This document shows positions 1 through 10,387 of a stretch of 64,000 nt of DNA, in pieces. Location of the stretch: assembly GCA_026545225.1 (NCBI GenBank), contig CM048845.1, positions 15,903,001 to 15,967,000 of the forward strand. Reading direction: 5' to 3'. The stretch's first letter is position 1, and every line of letters begins with the position of its first letter. The position numbers and the translations under genes are program-made. A model generated the notes under the pieces. The model was not told the origin of the DNA, did not search any database, and saw only the letters and a program-made list of their open reading frames with translations. The DNA is from Cornus controversa. Its lineage: Eukaryota > Streptophyta > Magnoliopsida > Cornales > Cornaceae.

Positions 1-748
1 AGGATGCTTCTAATCAAGTTACAAACTGCAAAGTCTGCTCTACATAATAACATGGTCTGTTTATATTGGTTAGTTTGCATTAGACAAGGACTCTTATGAA
101 CTTGGGCTACATTAGCAGACTCTATGGCACCTGGACTCTAAGGAGGTTGACAAGGAAAGAACCACATTTTTAGGACTTGAAGACATGTGTTTTAATATGC
201 ATTTTGTGTCTCTTTGTTCGGCATTATCTTGTAATTTATGATTAGGTTTAGTGATGTAAATTTTTCTATAAATAAATACAAAGGGGCTCTATATTAGGGG
301 TTCCAATAACCACAATTATACAATTGCATCACATGCAATCTGTCTCTCTCCCTCAATATTCTCCAGAATATTGCTCTGTATCTCACTCAATCTACATCTC
401 CCCTATTTTTCTTGCTCTCAGCCTCCTTTAATCAGTCTGTTTGTCTATCTCTCCCTCAATTTCTACCTCCCTCATTACTATCTCCCTCTTTCTACCTCCC
501 TCCTTACTACGATTCAGTCTCGCAATTCTTTGCGCAAAGTTAAAAGTCCTCTTGATTGAGGCAAGAAAAAAAGTCAATATGGAGCTTTGTATTCTCTCTC
601 CCTAGCCAATCACCAGATCCAACACGACCTCCAAATGAGATACTTGTGTTCGACCAATTATTTATATCAAGCTAACACCATGGCTCTAGCACGCCTACAA
701 ACATAAATAATCAATCGGCCTGCCTAGCTGATTAATTAAGATTGAACA
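1..748 (+). repeat. 5' LTR of O1 (left-truncated)
   Basis: The window starts about 380 bp into the LTR, judged against the full 1179-bp copy at 44914-46092. A TATA-like CTATAAATAAATA sits at 266-278. The LTR ends in GAACA at 744-748, immediately before the TATT spacer and the PBS. A short internal deletion near 115-125 is visible relative to O2. Confidence 0.85.
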
Positions 749-753
749 TATTT

Positions 754-771
754 TGGCACGCCTGGTGGGAC
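754..771 (+). other. Primer binding site of O1
   Basis: TGGCACGCCTGGTGGGAC lies 5 bp after the LTR end. It begins with TGG, as a site for a tRNA ending in CCA must. The same sequence, one base different, follows the O2 LTR at 46098. I have not assigned the tRNA. Confidence 0.75.
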
Positions 772-797
772 CCAGAAGGTGTTGAAGATTTGCGAAT

Positions 798-1416
798 ATG
801 CCACCTACGCTAAGGTTTGGAGGACACTCAGCCACTAGCAATGATGAGCAAGAGGAAGAAGTTCCTAAACTTATAGGAGACCCCATGGCCAATCCATCGG
901 ATATCATAGTCTTGATGAACGCCATACATGCAATGCGTGTTCAGCTTAGAGAGGTTAGTGCCAATGTAGGTCGACTGGATGAGAAGATCACTCAGACTAG
1001 TGTTCACACGAATGATCGAATAGATGAAATAATGAGGCAATCGACCGTTCAGAATAGATCGACCATTCAGAACTCTAATGTCCAAAAATCGACTCTTCAG
1101 CCAAGGATTCAGCAGAGTGACCAGAAACTAAAGGGTCCAATATTACCTCTGTCTCAGCCATCTAGCAATTCTCAGGCTCGTGAAGCTGAAAACCACTTAT
1201 TGATCATGGCCACGAATAGACGGCTGCCTGAGTAACAGCAGGTACACCTTCAAAATGATTCCATAGGTCCAACCGACCATAGAAGTAATCTCCACAGGGG
1301 AAGAAGACAAGACCCCCTGATGGCACCCACACACGGGGGACAGATAGAAAATAATCGGGCACTAAGGTGGCATGAACATAAACAACCGTTAAATCCAAAT
1401 GTTCTTGAAAATTGAT
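798..1416 (+). pseudogene. gag-like N-terminal remnant of O1
   Basis: An ATG at 798 opens 145 codons ending at a TAA (1233-1235). The same frame then continues to about 1416. The readable protein is acidic at the start, has a heptad-like segment around residues 35-75 (LMNAIHAMRVQLREVSANV, then GRLDEKITQ), and ends in polar, glutamine/serine-rich sequence. This is typical of the N-terminal part of plant Ty3/gypsy Gag, but no capsid core or zinc knuckle follows. The TAA is also present in O2 at the equivalent codon, so the reading frame was already broken before the duplication. Position just after the PBS supports a gag identity. Family assignment is by position and composition only. Confidence 0.55.
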
Positions 1417-1509
1417 TTGATGACATCTATCAAGCCTTAGGCTGATGTTAAAGCCCAATACCAACATCGGCCTACAGAAGAGATGGTAAGAAGAATAGTT
1501 CAAATAGAA

Positions 1510-4202
1510 ATCAACAAACTTGGCAGGTAAAGGAAGACATGAGGTACCTGTGGAATGAAACTCAACATCTTTCTACTGTTCTTGACCAGAGGCTCATCAT
1601 TTGAACTAGATTCTGGGTCTGGGGTGGGGTCTGTGATAAGCTTAATGTCTTTCAATGAGCCTTTGGCTGTAGTCTTCTTTCTTTTGGGCTGAGACAGAGG
1701 AACTATTATGATAGTCTTAGGAAAAGAAGCAATTGACTAAAATCTAAAGGTTACCTTAAGAGGAAGAGGTTGTGGGGCCTCGACTTTTGGCTGAGGTTAA
1801 CTCTAAATTTCTTCAACTTATGGGTCCATGTCAATAGAGAGATCGATTGGCTGATTGCTGATGGTGTGGCTGGAAGATTGGGCTGTAAAGAAAGATAGCA
1901 AGGTCGAGTAACACGATCCAAAAAATAAGAGGTGAAACGAAGAGTTAGTTATAATAAAAAAAATCACCTTGTTTAAACTTTCATCTGGTCCTAGTAGCAG
2001 TTAGGGCACTGGTGATAAGAGGCATTGTGACACACTTTGCAACGATCTTCCTATCTTTCTTGGGAGAAATGATCGGGGAGGGTTCATCCCCTTGAGAATT
2101 AACAGCTGAAAACTTAAAGGAATTGGTAAGACACTAGAAGAAAGTAGGCTCATCGACAACCATGGCCGAAGCAATATCGGATGCCCACCAAGTGTCGAAG
2201 GAGAGATTGGTCAGAGGTTGAGAAGTAAAAGATTGGAGCCAGAATCGGCATGCAACATTCTTGTTATTGGCCGATACATCTTGGACATATCTTGTAATAC
2301 CCCACTCCAACACATGGTATGATATTGTCTGCTTTGGGCCTGAGCCCGCACGATTTTGCTCTTGGGTTTTACCCCAAAAGGCCTCATACCATTTGAAGAG
2401 AACATACTACATATAAGCACATTCCCTTTTCCACACCCAGGCGATGTGGGATTGAGTATCCTATACCCTGTCAGTGTGGTAGCTCAGCCCAGTGTCTATC
2501 TTTGCACCCGCTCACTCACACTCGTCCACTAGGGTTACTACAATTCACCCCCTTACGAGACCCGACATCCTCGTTGACACACTTCTAGCCAGGTTCAGGC
2601 TCTGATACCAACTGTAATACCCCGTTCCAACACATGATATGATATTGTCCGCTTTGGGCCTGAGCCTGCACAGTTTTGTGCTTGGGTTTTACCCTAAAAG
2701 GCCTCATACCATTTGAAGAGAATATTCTACAAATAAGCACATCCCCTTTTCTACACCAAGGCGATGTGGGATTGAGTACCCTGTACCCTGTCAGTGTGGT
2801 AGCTCAGCCCAGTGTCTGTCTTCGTATCCGCCCACTAACACCTGTCCACAAGGGTTACTACATATCTAACCTCTTGAAACCTAACCCTTTCGTCAAAGGT
2901 TTGGTTGTAAGACTGATAGGGGGCAAGGGGATCATTTGCACAAGGCCAAACTATCTCACAAACTGGGCTAGATTGTAAAATTCCACTTCCACCGAACTAT
3001 CAAGTGAATATAAAAGGGCAGAGTTGTAATAGAGGTCTCGACCTATCAGGAAGCTGGCCTAAGAAGGATTGTAATCATCCAATTCCTATTTAGTGAAGGA
3101 GCTGGTGGGAGGTTGAAGCCATATAGGAGTCTGGGGAAAATCAGAAAAGGAAAGAAATTGTGAGGTCAATTGATGACGGCAATGAAGAAAGAAATCAACA
3201 CAATCCCTGAAGGATTAGGCCTTGGGAAAAACTGAAGCATAAGAAAAGGAAACCAAGGAGTCACTGGCTGAAGGAGAGATTTCTGCACTCAGCTCAAGGA
3301 TATATGCCCTCAGCCAGATCTAGAGTAACCAGAAAGGGCCTCCAGAACAAACATAGTGGGTCAACAGTAGGTCATAAAGGACTCTATAAAGATAAGAGAG
3401 GACGATAGGGGCTAGAGCAAGGGTTTTACCTTCGGCTAGAGCTAGTGCAATTTTGAGTACGTCATTGGAAACTTTGAGGGCTGGTACATAGGGAAGGCAC
3501 TTGTTCAGCCAGTACAGCAAGAATGCGACGTGCTCGTCGTTCTCGACTAGCCCAGTAGTTTTTTGGGAAGCCTTCATAAAACGACTGTAGGACGAGATAG
3601 TGGCTTTACTGCCTATGGTTTTGGTAGGGTAACCAAACGTTATTATCAATTTTGGAAGAAGAGAGTTGACATCAATGCCAGCCACTTTTAGCCCAATCAG
3701 CATACAACATCTTTGATCATCAGGGAGAGCATCCTGGAGAGTATATGGAGAAAGTTGGTCATAATCAACCAAAATAGAGAAGTAGAGCACAGCAGGTATT
3801 TGTCTTGAATCATGGGCACAGTGCTAATTTGGATGGTATCGTAAATACAGCAAGCTTTCAACAACTTCCCTTTAGAGACAGAGACACGATCGACCCACAC
3901 ATTCCAGTCAGAATTGAGCGAATACCAATTCTAAAGGTGGAAATTAGTGGTAGGAGGCACATTGATGGTCATAAGACTCTAAAACATAAGGTGCTTCTCT
4001 GCCAGTGACAAGAAAGATAAAATTGGAGGGGCATCTCTTCCACAAAGCCAAGGCCAAGACCCTTGGAGTTGTTGGGAAGTTCAATTAGAACGTCTAAGTG
4101 AAACTGGCTTAGAGTGGTGGAATTGATCGTCACCTCGGCCTGCTTACCGTTAGAAGAGGGATCGTTAGAGGGGAGAGCCAGATCGGTGGATTTAGGAACC
4201 AT
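1510..4202 (-). pseudogene. Antisense plant mobile domain (PMD-type) gene in O1
   Basis: A decayed gene runs opposite to its host element. It starts at ATG 4202 (MVPKSTDLALPSND...), loses frame around 3900-4000, then gives a 156-codon open stretch at 3320-3790. That stretch carries FLLYWLNKCL, ALALAEGKTLALAPIVLSYL and GGPFWLL, the hallmark core of the plant mobile domain (aminotransferase-like) family, also found in the MAIN/MAIL proteins. Continuation is readable to about 2870 and, past an inserted TRIM (2293-2862), on to about 1960 (VVDEPTFF; FKFSAVNSQGDEPSPIISPKKD). Further exon-like pieces lie at about 1890-1750 and 1740-1550, bordered by AAG/GT- and CAG/GT-like splice sites. Several stops and the TRIM make it non-functional. 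PMD genes are known to be carried by plant mobile elements; the role in the element is unknown. Confidence 0.75.
2293..2862 (-). mobile_element. TRIM retrotransposon, copy T1
   Basis: This is a complete 570-bp terminal-repeat retrotransposon in miniature on the reverse strand. Two 250-bp LTRs (2293-2542 and 2613-2862) run TGTAGTAACCC...GGGGTATTACA on the minus strand. The 70-bp interior holds TGGTATCAGAGC (2599-2610 reverse complement), the initiator-tRNA-Met PBS, and a short purine tract next to the other LTR. TATCT flanks both sides (2288-2292, 2863-2867) as a 5-bp target duplication. No coding capacity. It splits the antisense PMD gene. The family is not named here; the 5S-like core of Cassandra is absent. 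Confidence 0.92.
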
Positions 4203-4550
4203 GCAGTTTGTTGTACAGAGGAAATTAGGGTTTTATTTTAAAGGCGATTAGAAGGATTGCAGTTAGAAAAGCTGAAGACTTGTGAAAAGAAAGGAGAAAG
4301 TGGCTGAGCTTATATAGCGAGAGGTAAGGGTCTTTGAACGGCTGAAGTAATTAGGACCTTTTAATGAAAAAGTGCTCAGCCGATTTAAGTAACAAAGATT
4401 CCCTAACTTACTAGGAAATCCAAACAACTAAAGCACTATTCAAAATTCAAAATCCCTTGTAACTCGCGCGAATGAGGTAAGGAAGCTCATCCCAATTATA
4501 ATTTTAAATTTCAAAATTCTTATTGGGCTGATCAGCCATAAGAAATTTAA

Positions 4551-4564
4551 AATTGGGGGGCAGT
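4551..4564 (+). other. Polypurine tract of O1
   Basis: AATTGGGGGGCAGT abuts the 3' LTR start (TGTTGG at 4565). The same tract precedes the O2 3' LTR at 49431-49446. Confidence 0.75.
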
Positions 4565-5599
4565 TGTTGGCACCTAATCTTGGCGCCACTTTGCAGTCCA
4601 TGGTGAGGTTGTTGTAACTAAAGGCTGATTAAGAATCCATTCTTAAAGAAACTCTAAAGGGCTGAGAGCTTGTAGCAAAGTTACCCAAAAGGGATAGCTG
4701 ACACACACACACACACATATATATATGGTTACTTGTATACATATATATGCGTGTCTATATTTGTCTAATTGTTTGACAGATTGGAAGTAAGGAGTCCAAG
4801 ATGATTTGGACTCTAATTAATTTGATACAAAGTGGAAGACTAAGGTAGAGGCACGTTGTGAAGAATTAAGTTTAAAATAGGACTCTATGAAGGCCAACGA
4901 CTATGAATAATAGGCTGACTTGGTAAAATTGTTCATGGATAAGGATGCTTCTAATCAAGTTACAAACTACAAAGTCAACTATACAGAATAACATGGTCTG
5001 TTTATATTGGTTAGTTTGCGTTAGACAAGGACTCTAATGAACTTAGGCTACATTAGAAAACTCTTTGTTCAGTATTATCTTGTAATTTATGATTAGGTTC
5101 AGTGATGTAAAGTTTCTTATAAATAAATACAAAGGAGCTCTGTATTAGGGGTTCCAACAACCACAATTATACAATTACATCACATGCAATCTGTATCTCT
5201 CCCACAATATTCTCCAAAATATTGCTCTGTATCTCACTCGATATACATCTCCCCCATTTTTCATGCTCTCAGCCTCCTCTAATTAGTCTGTCTATCTATC
5301 TCTCCCCCAGTTTCTACCTCCCTTCTTGCAATCTCCCTCTTTCCACCTCCCTCCTTGCTACGATTCAGTCTCGCAATTCTATGCGCACAGTTCAAAGTCC
5401 TCTTACTTGAGGCATGAAAGGAACTCAATACGGAGTTTCGTATTCTCTCTCCCTAGCCAATTACCTGATCCAACACGACCACCAAATGAAATACTTGTGT
5501 TCGACCAATTATTTATATCAAGCTGACACCACGGCTCTGGCACACCCGTAAATGTAAATAATCAATCGACCTGCCTGGCTGATTAATTAAGGCCGAACA
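4565..5599 (+). repeat. 3' LTR of O1
   Basis: It starts TGTTGGCACC and ends CCGAACA. At 1035 bp it is shorter than the 1179-bp O2 LTRs because about 145 bp is missing after 5060. It contains CA/TA microsatellites near 4702-4727 and a TATA-like TTATAAATAAATA near 5120. The flank after it (TATAC) pairs poorly with any target duplication, because the left flank of O1 is outside the window. Confidence 0.9.
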
Positions 5600-6506
5600 T
5601 ATACATATATCAATTCAAGTGAGATAATTGAATAAGAAAATCTGGCATGATTTTTTTTTCATTTTATGTGCGGGATAGATATCTCTGTGTATGAATTTTT
5701 CAAGTGATTGCCTTACAAGATAGGCCAAATTCACCAACCACCTTGTACATTTATTGTCTGAAATTAAAGAAAATCATCGTAGATAATTATTTATTTCTTC
5801 CAAATTTTTTGGACACAACTATCTTTTTAAAAAATGTTGTGAATATTACAAATTCATAGCAAAAGTAATGGGAAAAATATTTTTGCACCAAAAAAGTTTT
5901 GCCAAAAGAAATAAGAAATAACTTTTTTACACAAAATTATATAAAATTAATAAAAAAAATTACATATATGTAATAACATATATATAAAGAATTTGCATAA
6001 TTTTCCCTTTTCTGATTTCTTATTCTAGTTTTGAATTGGTGGATTAGGTTCCAGTTCTGTAAATAATTTTGCATCTATGCGAGATGTAGAAGTATATACA
6101 GATATTTAATATATATGACTAATACAAAAATGATTGTGTTACTACATTTGGCATATTATTGATTTTTATTTTTATTTTTTACGTTGAGTGATGGTGAAAG
6201 TTACATGGTTGAGACTTGAGACTCAGGAGATTATATGATTTATGCTTATTGTATCAGTCAAGATAGACTCGGTGGAAAAATGATAATGTCATGAAAAGAA
6301 ATTTTGAAATACACGTAAACTGAAAGCACACTTATTAAATTTGAGTTCTAATAATTTTTATGTCATTATTTAACTATTTAATTTATTTTTACACTTGAAT
6401 TCTAAGTGTGAAATAAACAAAACAAAAAGAAGAATCTTCATACTCAATAACTCTGCCCTTGAGAGGTGAAGAGATGGTTGAAGCGATGGCAATCAGAGAG
6501 GAAGGT
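5600..6506. other. AT-rich intergenic DNA, no gene seen
   Basis: No convincing ORF or element ends. It is nearly colinear with 50626-51487 in copy 2, and both are the right flank of the O insertion. Probably ancient decayed sequence. Confidence 0.6.
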
Positions 6507-6514
6507 AGTACGAG

Positions 6515-6979
6515 CAAGGGCGGACCCTATTTCCAGGGGGGGTAATTGAATGAAATTTTTAAATATATATATATATAATTAAATACTAATTTATTATTCT
6601 TTATACATAGAAATATTCTATATCTTTTAAAAATGAAAAAAAATAAAAATAAGATAATGTATAAAAATAAATATATTTAATATTCCATGCATATATAATT
6701 ATATCTAATTTTGGCATACATAAAATACATATTTATCAATGGATCAAAAAAAATCTAAAATTAAAAAATAGTAAAGCAGAGAGAAGAAAATCTTTTCAAC
6801 AATCCATACGACCCTATCAAATAAGGATTTTCAAAATCTTGAGGGGACCAAATATGTTTTTGGTATGTAAATCTTTTAGCAATTTTAATTTCAACTATTT
6901 TAGGATCCTTTAAAATAGGAATTTGAAATTTTTTTGGGAGGGCCATTGCCCCCTTGGTCTCGACATAGGTCCGCCCCTG
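6515..6979. mobile_element. hAT-type non-autonomous element (MITE)
   Basis: The 465-bp AT-rich element has imperfect terminal inverted repeats, CAAGGGCGGACC at the left and GGTCCGCCCCTG at the right. Perfect 8-bp target duplications AGTACGAG flank it (6507-6514, 6980-6987). An 8-bp duplication with CAGGGGCGG-type ends is typical of plant hAT elements. No transposase fragment is recognisable. It lies in a 581-bp stretch (6462-7042) absent from copy 2. Confidence 0.88.
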
Positions 6980-7334
6980 AGTACGAGGTCGTTGGAGGGG
7001 GCTATCGGCTGTGCGAGAAGGTGTCAGGTGAGAGAAAAAAGGTGAGATATAAATTGCTACATATAATACATGTTGGAAAATATATGCGTGTATATGAATT
7101 ATACTTTGAGTATAGCCACGCACTGCGCATGTGAAAATTAGTGAAAAATGACCACGTCAAAACTAAAGGCCACGTCATTCAAAAGTAAGTCAAAACCAAT
7201 CTTGACTAAATACGACTTCGAACATGCTCAGTTTTGTTTAAAGGACCTTTGAAATCATTTAAAGCAAGCCTAGACCAACCACCTAGCTCGAAAAAGCCTC
7301 CAACATCACTCACAGTACTTTTCGAGCTGTAAAA

Positions 7335-9500
7335 TTTCAAGGCAAAATGTTGGTCAAACAAAACCTCGAGCATCAATTAACAGTGTTTCTCGAATTTCAA
7401 AACCTTGAGTCAAATTCAAGTTAAACAAAATCTCAAACATTAACTCCATGCTTATTGATCGGCATCGAATGTTGCGCATTCTAGCCTCTTAATTTATATA
7501 TTTTATTCTCTTAGTGATAGATTATTTTGTGATTTTACTTCGTTTTAGTATTTTCTGTATTTTCAGGGCCTTAATGATTATTTCAGTTAAAACCATGATT
7601 TTGGGCTTTTAAAGATGATATGCAAGAAGGTTAGATGAAGCCTACATCAAAGGGATCCATTGAACTCCATATTTTAACTCAACTCAGCCCAAGGAAGAGG
7701 TCCAAGAGAATTACAGCTGCTTAAGAAGGTTTCGGGCCTGAAGCCCAAATCTGCGCATAGTACAGTCTTAATCCCGTTTTGGAAAATGGACCAGAAGTCT
7801 TATTTTTGAGCCTCAAATCGACATAATTCTTCGCGTAGTGTTGAACGAAATTTGATTCTGCACACTTTTGTATTTAACGAAAATTCCGTAAATCGGACTT
7901 CTAGTGGGTCAAAAGTTGGGCCGAAGTCAGCAGGAAAAACCCACCTGATTAGTGCTATGGGAAAACCTAATTAATTCCTAATTGGATTAGGACTTTGATG
8001 TATTATCTTGGATATTTAAAGTGATAAATTAGGGCTGTATTGAGGAGGCTTGGAAGCAGCTTTGAAGAGCTTTTGGAGTGGAGAATCATTGGAGAACAAG
8101 GCGTATCATGAGCGGCTAGTTCAGCCACCAGGGTTTTGATGGAACCCTAACTAAACATCACTAGTTTGACTGTTCTAATTATTGGGGATTTTTGTATTCA
8201 TTCATAGATTGTGTAATTTAGAGGATTCTTATTATAGAATTGAGCAATAAAAGTCTTGTAAATTCAATCTCAATGATTTCTTATCTTGTCTTAGATATTT
8301 AGTTGTTGTTATTGAACTCAATCTCTCTTGTTTTCTGTGATCATGAGAGTGATTATTACACAATGGTTTTCACTGAATATATCATTAAAAGCTTTAATGA
8401 ATTATGCCTAGAAAAGATGAACCATACTGCACCCTAGATTAGAGTAGTTAGGCAGATGGCCCATGCCAATCGAAGATAGTCCATGACTTAGCCTTAATCA
8501 TATGTTATCTTCTTGACGGATGGAAGTGAGCTTGTAGCCACCGACACCACTTATGCATGATATGATACCCCATAATTAGTTCAATTAACCATTGATTGTG
8601 AAGTTAGTGGTGAAATCAATTACCCTAGACTTATCTTATATTCTCTACACTCCTTAGTTTTTCTTGCTTTTGTTCAATTGCTTCATTAGTTAATTTAGAA
8701 TTAAAAATCAGAATTTATTTCTTTTAAATTTAATTAGAATTAATTCCTTATATCCAACTCAGTCAGAACACAGTCCCTGAGGTTCGACACCCCTTTCGAT
8801 AGCCCTATTCTGCAAGAAATTCGTTCTATTGCGAAGTGTGGTAATTTTTAATTGATCTACTTTTTGAGTCACACTCACACACGAATCACTTATTGAGTTC
8901 CAAAACCCTAAATCAAACTCAGGTCAAACAAAACCTCAAGCATCAACTTTATAGTGCTTCTCGAATATCAAAACCTTGAGCCAAACTCAAGTCAAACAAA
9001 ACCTCGAGCATCACTCACAGTGTTTCTCGAGTTCCAAAATTCTGAGTCAAATTCAAGTCAAACAAAACCTCGAGCATCACTCACAATGCTTCTTGAGTTT
9101 TAAAACCCCTCATAGTCAGGTCAAACAAAACCTCAAGCATCAACTTTCTAGTGCTTCTCAAATCTCAAAACCTTGAGTCAAACTCTAACCAAACAAAACC
9201 TCGAGCATCACTCATAGTATTTCTCGAGTTCAAAAATTTTGAGTCAAATTTAGGTCAAACAAAACCTCAAGCATCACTCATAATGCTTCTCGAGTTTTGA
9301 AACCCTGTGTCAAACTCAGGCCAAACAAAACCTCAAGCATAGTGCTTCTCAAATCTCGAAAAAGATCCTGAGTCAAACTCAAGTCAAAGGAAGCCCCGAG
9401 CATTACCTATAGAATTTCTCCAGTCTAAAGAAAAACCCTAAGACAAACTCAAGTCGAAACCGCGAGCATCACTTACAGTGTTACTCAAGTCCCAAAGTAA
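7335..9500. repeat. ~65-bp degenerate tandem repeats inside solo LTR S
   Basis: About ten units of the type GTCAAACAAAACCTCGAGCA followed by TCACTCACAGTGTTTCTCGA run from 7335 to 9500, interrupted by the Athila solo LTR at 7456-8888. Each unit holds two CTCGAG-like sites in inverted arrangement. The same block lies at about 51760-52520. Short peptides read from the repeat are artefacts of its period. Confidence 0.8.
7456..8888 (+). mobile_element. Athila-family solo LTR
   Basis: The 1433-bp LTR starts TGATCGGCATCGAATG and ends CACACACGAATCA, matching the LTRs of Athila elements A and B. Perfect 5-bp duplications CTTAT flank it (7451-7455, 8889-8893). The unoccupied site with a single CTTAT is at 51896-51900 in copy 2, so this insertion followed the duplication and then lost its interior by LTR-LTR recombination. 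A polyadenylation-like AATAAA lies near 8246. Confidence 0.95.
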
Positions 9501-10045
9501 GCTCTAAGTTAAATTGAAAATCTTCCCCCCAGGGATCCTCGAGTGATCACAAGATGTCTAAAGAAGAAACAATTAAGACTTCCTCACAAACGACTTTGGG
9601 ACACTTGGATTAAATTGGGACACACCTCTAAGTTCAATCTAAAATAAAAGTTAATTCAAGTTGAAGACCAGGACCAGCTAGTAATGCCAAGATGGACAAG
9701 CAATAGGCGCGTGTGTGGTTTGGAAGGGTGACGCCTAATGAATGATTAAATCCATACCCATCACGCCATTTGGTTATGACTTTGGCCTTCTATATCTATA
9801 CACAACAAGTCACATGCACATAAGATTTCAATATGGGACAAGTTTCATATGGGAACAAACCCATTTCTATTACTAGTGTGTTGTGTTCAACCACCTCACT
9901 TAGGTCCAATTTCTCATTCATCACGAAATAGAGTTAAGAAACTAGATATGCCACGCTCATCTACTCCTGGAGAGGAACACATTTCAACCTCAACCCACTC
10001 GAATTTTGTCCCAAATTTTGCTTGAACAAAGCCAAGTTTCCAACA

Positions 10046-10387
10046 ATACATATATAGTAAAATATATATATATTTTTATACAAAAAATAATTTACATCCC
10101 ATAAAATATTAAATTTTTAAAAATTGCAAAAAATAAATAATTGTCTGAAAAAAATTAGATTTATTCAACCCTATTTTTTATATGTTTCCTAAATTTTTCC
10201 TAAACAAATTTCAAATATATATAATAAAAAATTTCATATATGTAATAACATACATCACGTAACATGTGAATGTATAATATTTCATATGTAATACACTTAC
10301 CAAAAATATTTAATACGAAATGTAAAAGACAAATATTGTAATGCACTTAAGACACAAACATTTAACGAATAAAATATTTTTTATCTT
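10046..10387. other. AT-rich spacer, no gene seen
   Basis: Low-complexity AT-rich sequence between solo LTR S and the long-TIR transposon, repeated at 53060-53404. Nothing further recognisable. Confidence 0.6.

Larger units (their letters stand above)
1..5599 (+). mobile_element. LTR retrotransposon O1: no pol, antisense plant-mobile-domain gene
   Basis: The element consists of a 5' LTR (truncated by the window), PBS at 754-771, a gag-like start at 798-1416, a long antisense gene at about 1510-4202, a polypurine tract at 4551-4564 and a 3' LTR at 4565-5599. No protease, reverse transcriptase, RNase H or integrase is recognisable, so it was non-autonomous. The LTRs start TGTTGG and end GAACA. 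Its 5' LTR resembles the 5' LTR of O2 (44914-46092) more than its own 3' LTR, so insertion preceded the segmental duplication. An antisense ORF next to the 3' LTR is known from the Tat lineage of Ty3/gypsy; that assignment is inferred. Confidence 0.85.
7071..10045 (+). mobile_element. Solo LTR S with internal ~65-bp repeats (copy 1)
   Basis: Ends are TGTTGGAAA at 7071 and TTTCCAACA at 10045, an inverted terminal pair. The 5-bp duplication ATACA flanks both (7066-7070, 10046-10050). Without the nested Athila LTR (7456-8888) the length is about 1.54 kb, matching the uninterrupted copy at 51516-53059. No internal retrotransposon domain is present, so this is a solo LTR left by recombination. The orientation shown is arbitrary. 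Confidence 0.8.

Noticed and set aside
371..559. 62-codon ORFs in the O LTRs (also 5222-5410, 45715-45903, 50248-50436)
   Set aside because: They lie in C/T-rich U5 sequence of LTRs; composition-driven.
1204..1503. 99-codon minus-strand ORF (and 46500-46805)
   Set aside because: The plus-strand gag-like frame covers this region and continues past a shared TAA; the minus ORF is probably its shadow.
2293..2862. Cassandra TRIM with 5S rRNA-like core
   Set aside because: No 5S internal promoter-like sequence is visible in the LTR; only the generic TRIM structure is supported.
2676..2978. 100-codon ORF over the TRIM (also 2211-2420, 42537-42779, 42850-43101)
   Set aside because: These lie in TRIM LTRs, which are non-coding; frames differ between copies.
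8976..9176. 66-codon ORF with repeated peptide
   Set aside because: It only reads the ~65-bp tandem repeat; no start context or conservation outside the repeat.
7335..9500. Regularly spaced repeats resembling a CRISPR array
   Set aside because: Units are contiguous degenerate tandem repeats inside a plant LTR, with no unique spacers. The same holds for the ~96-bp arrays at 37470-38150 and 60890-62450.
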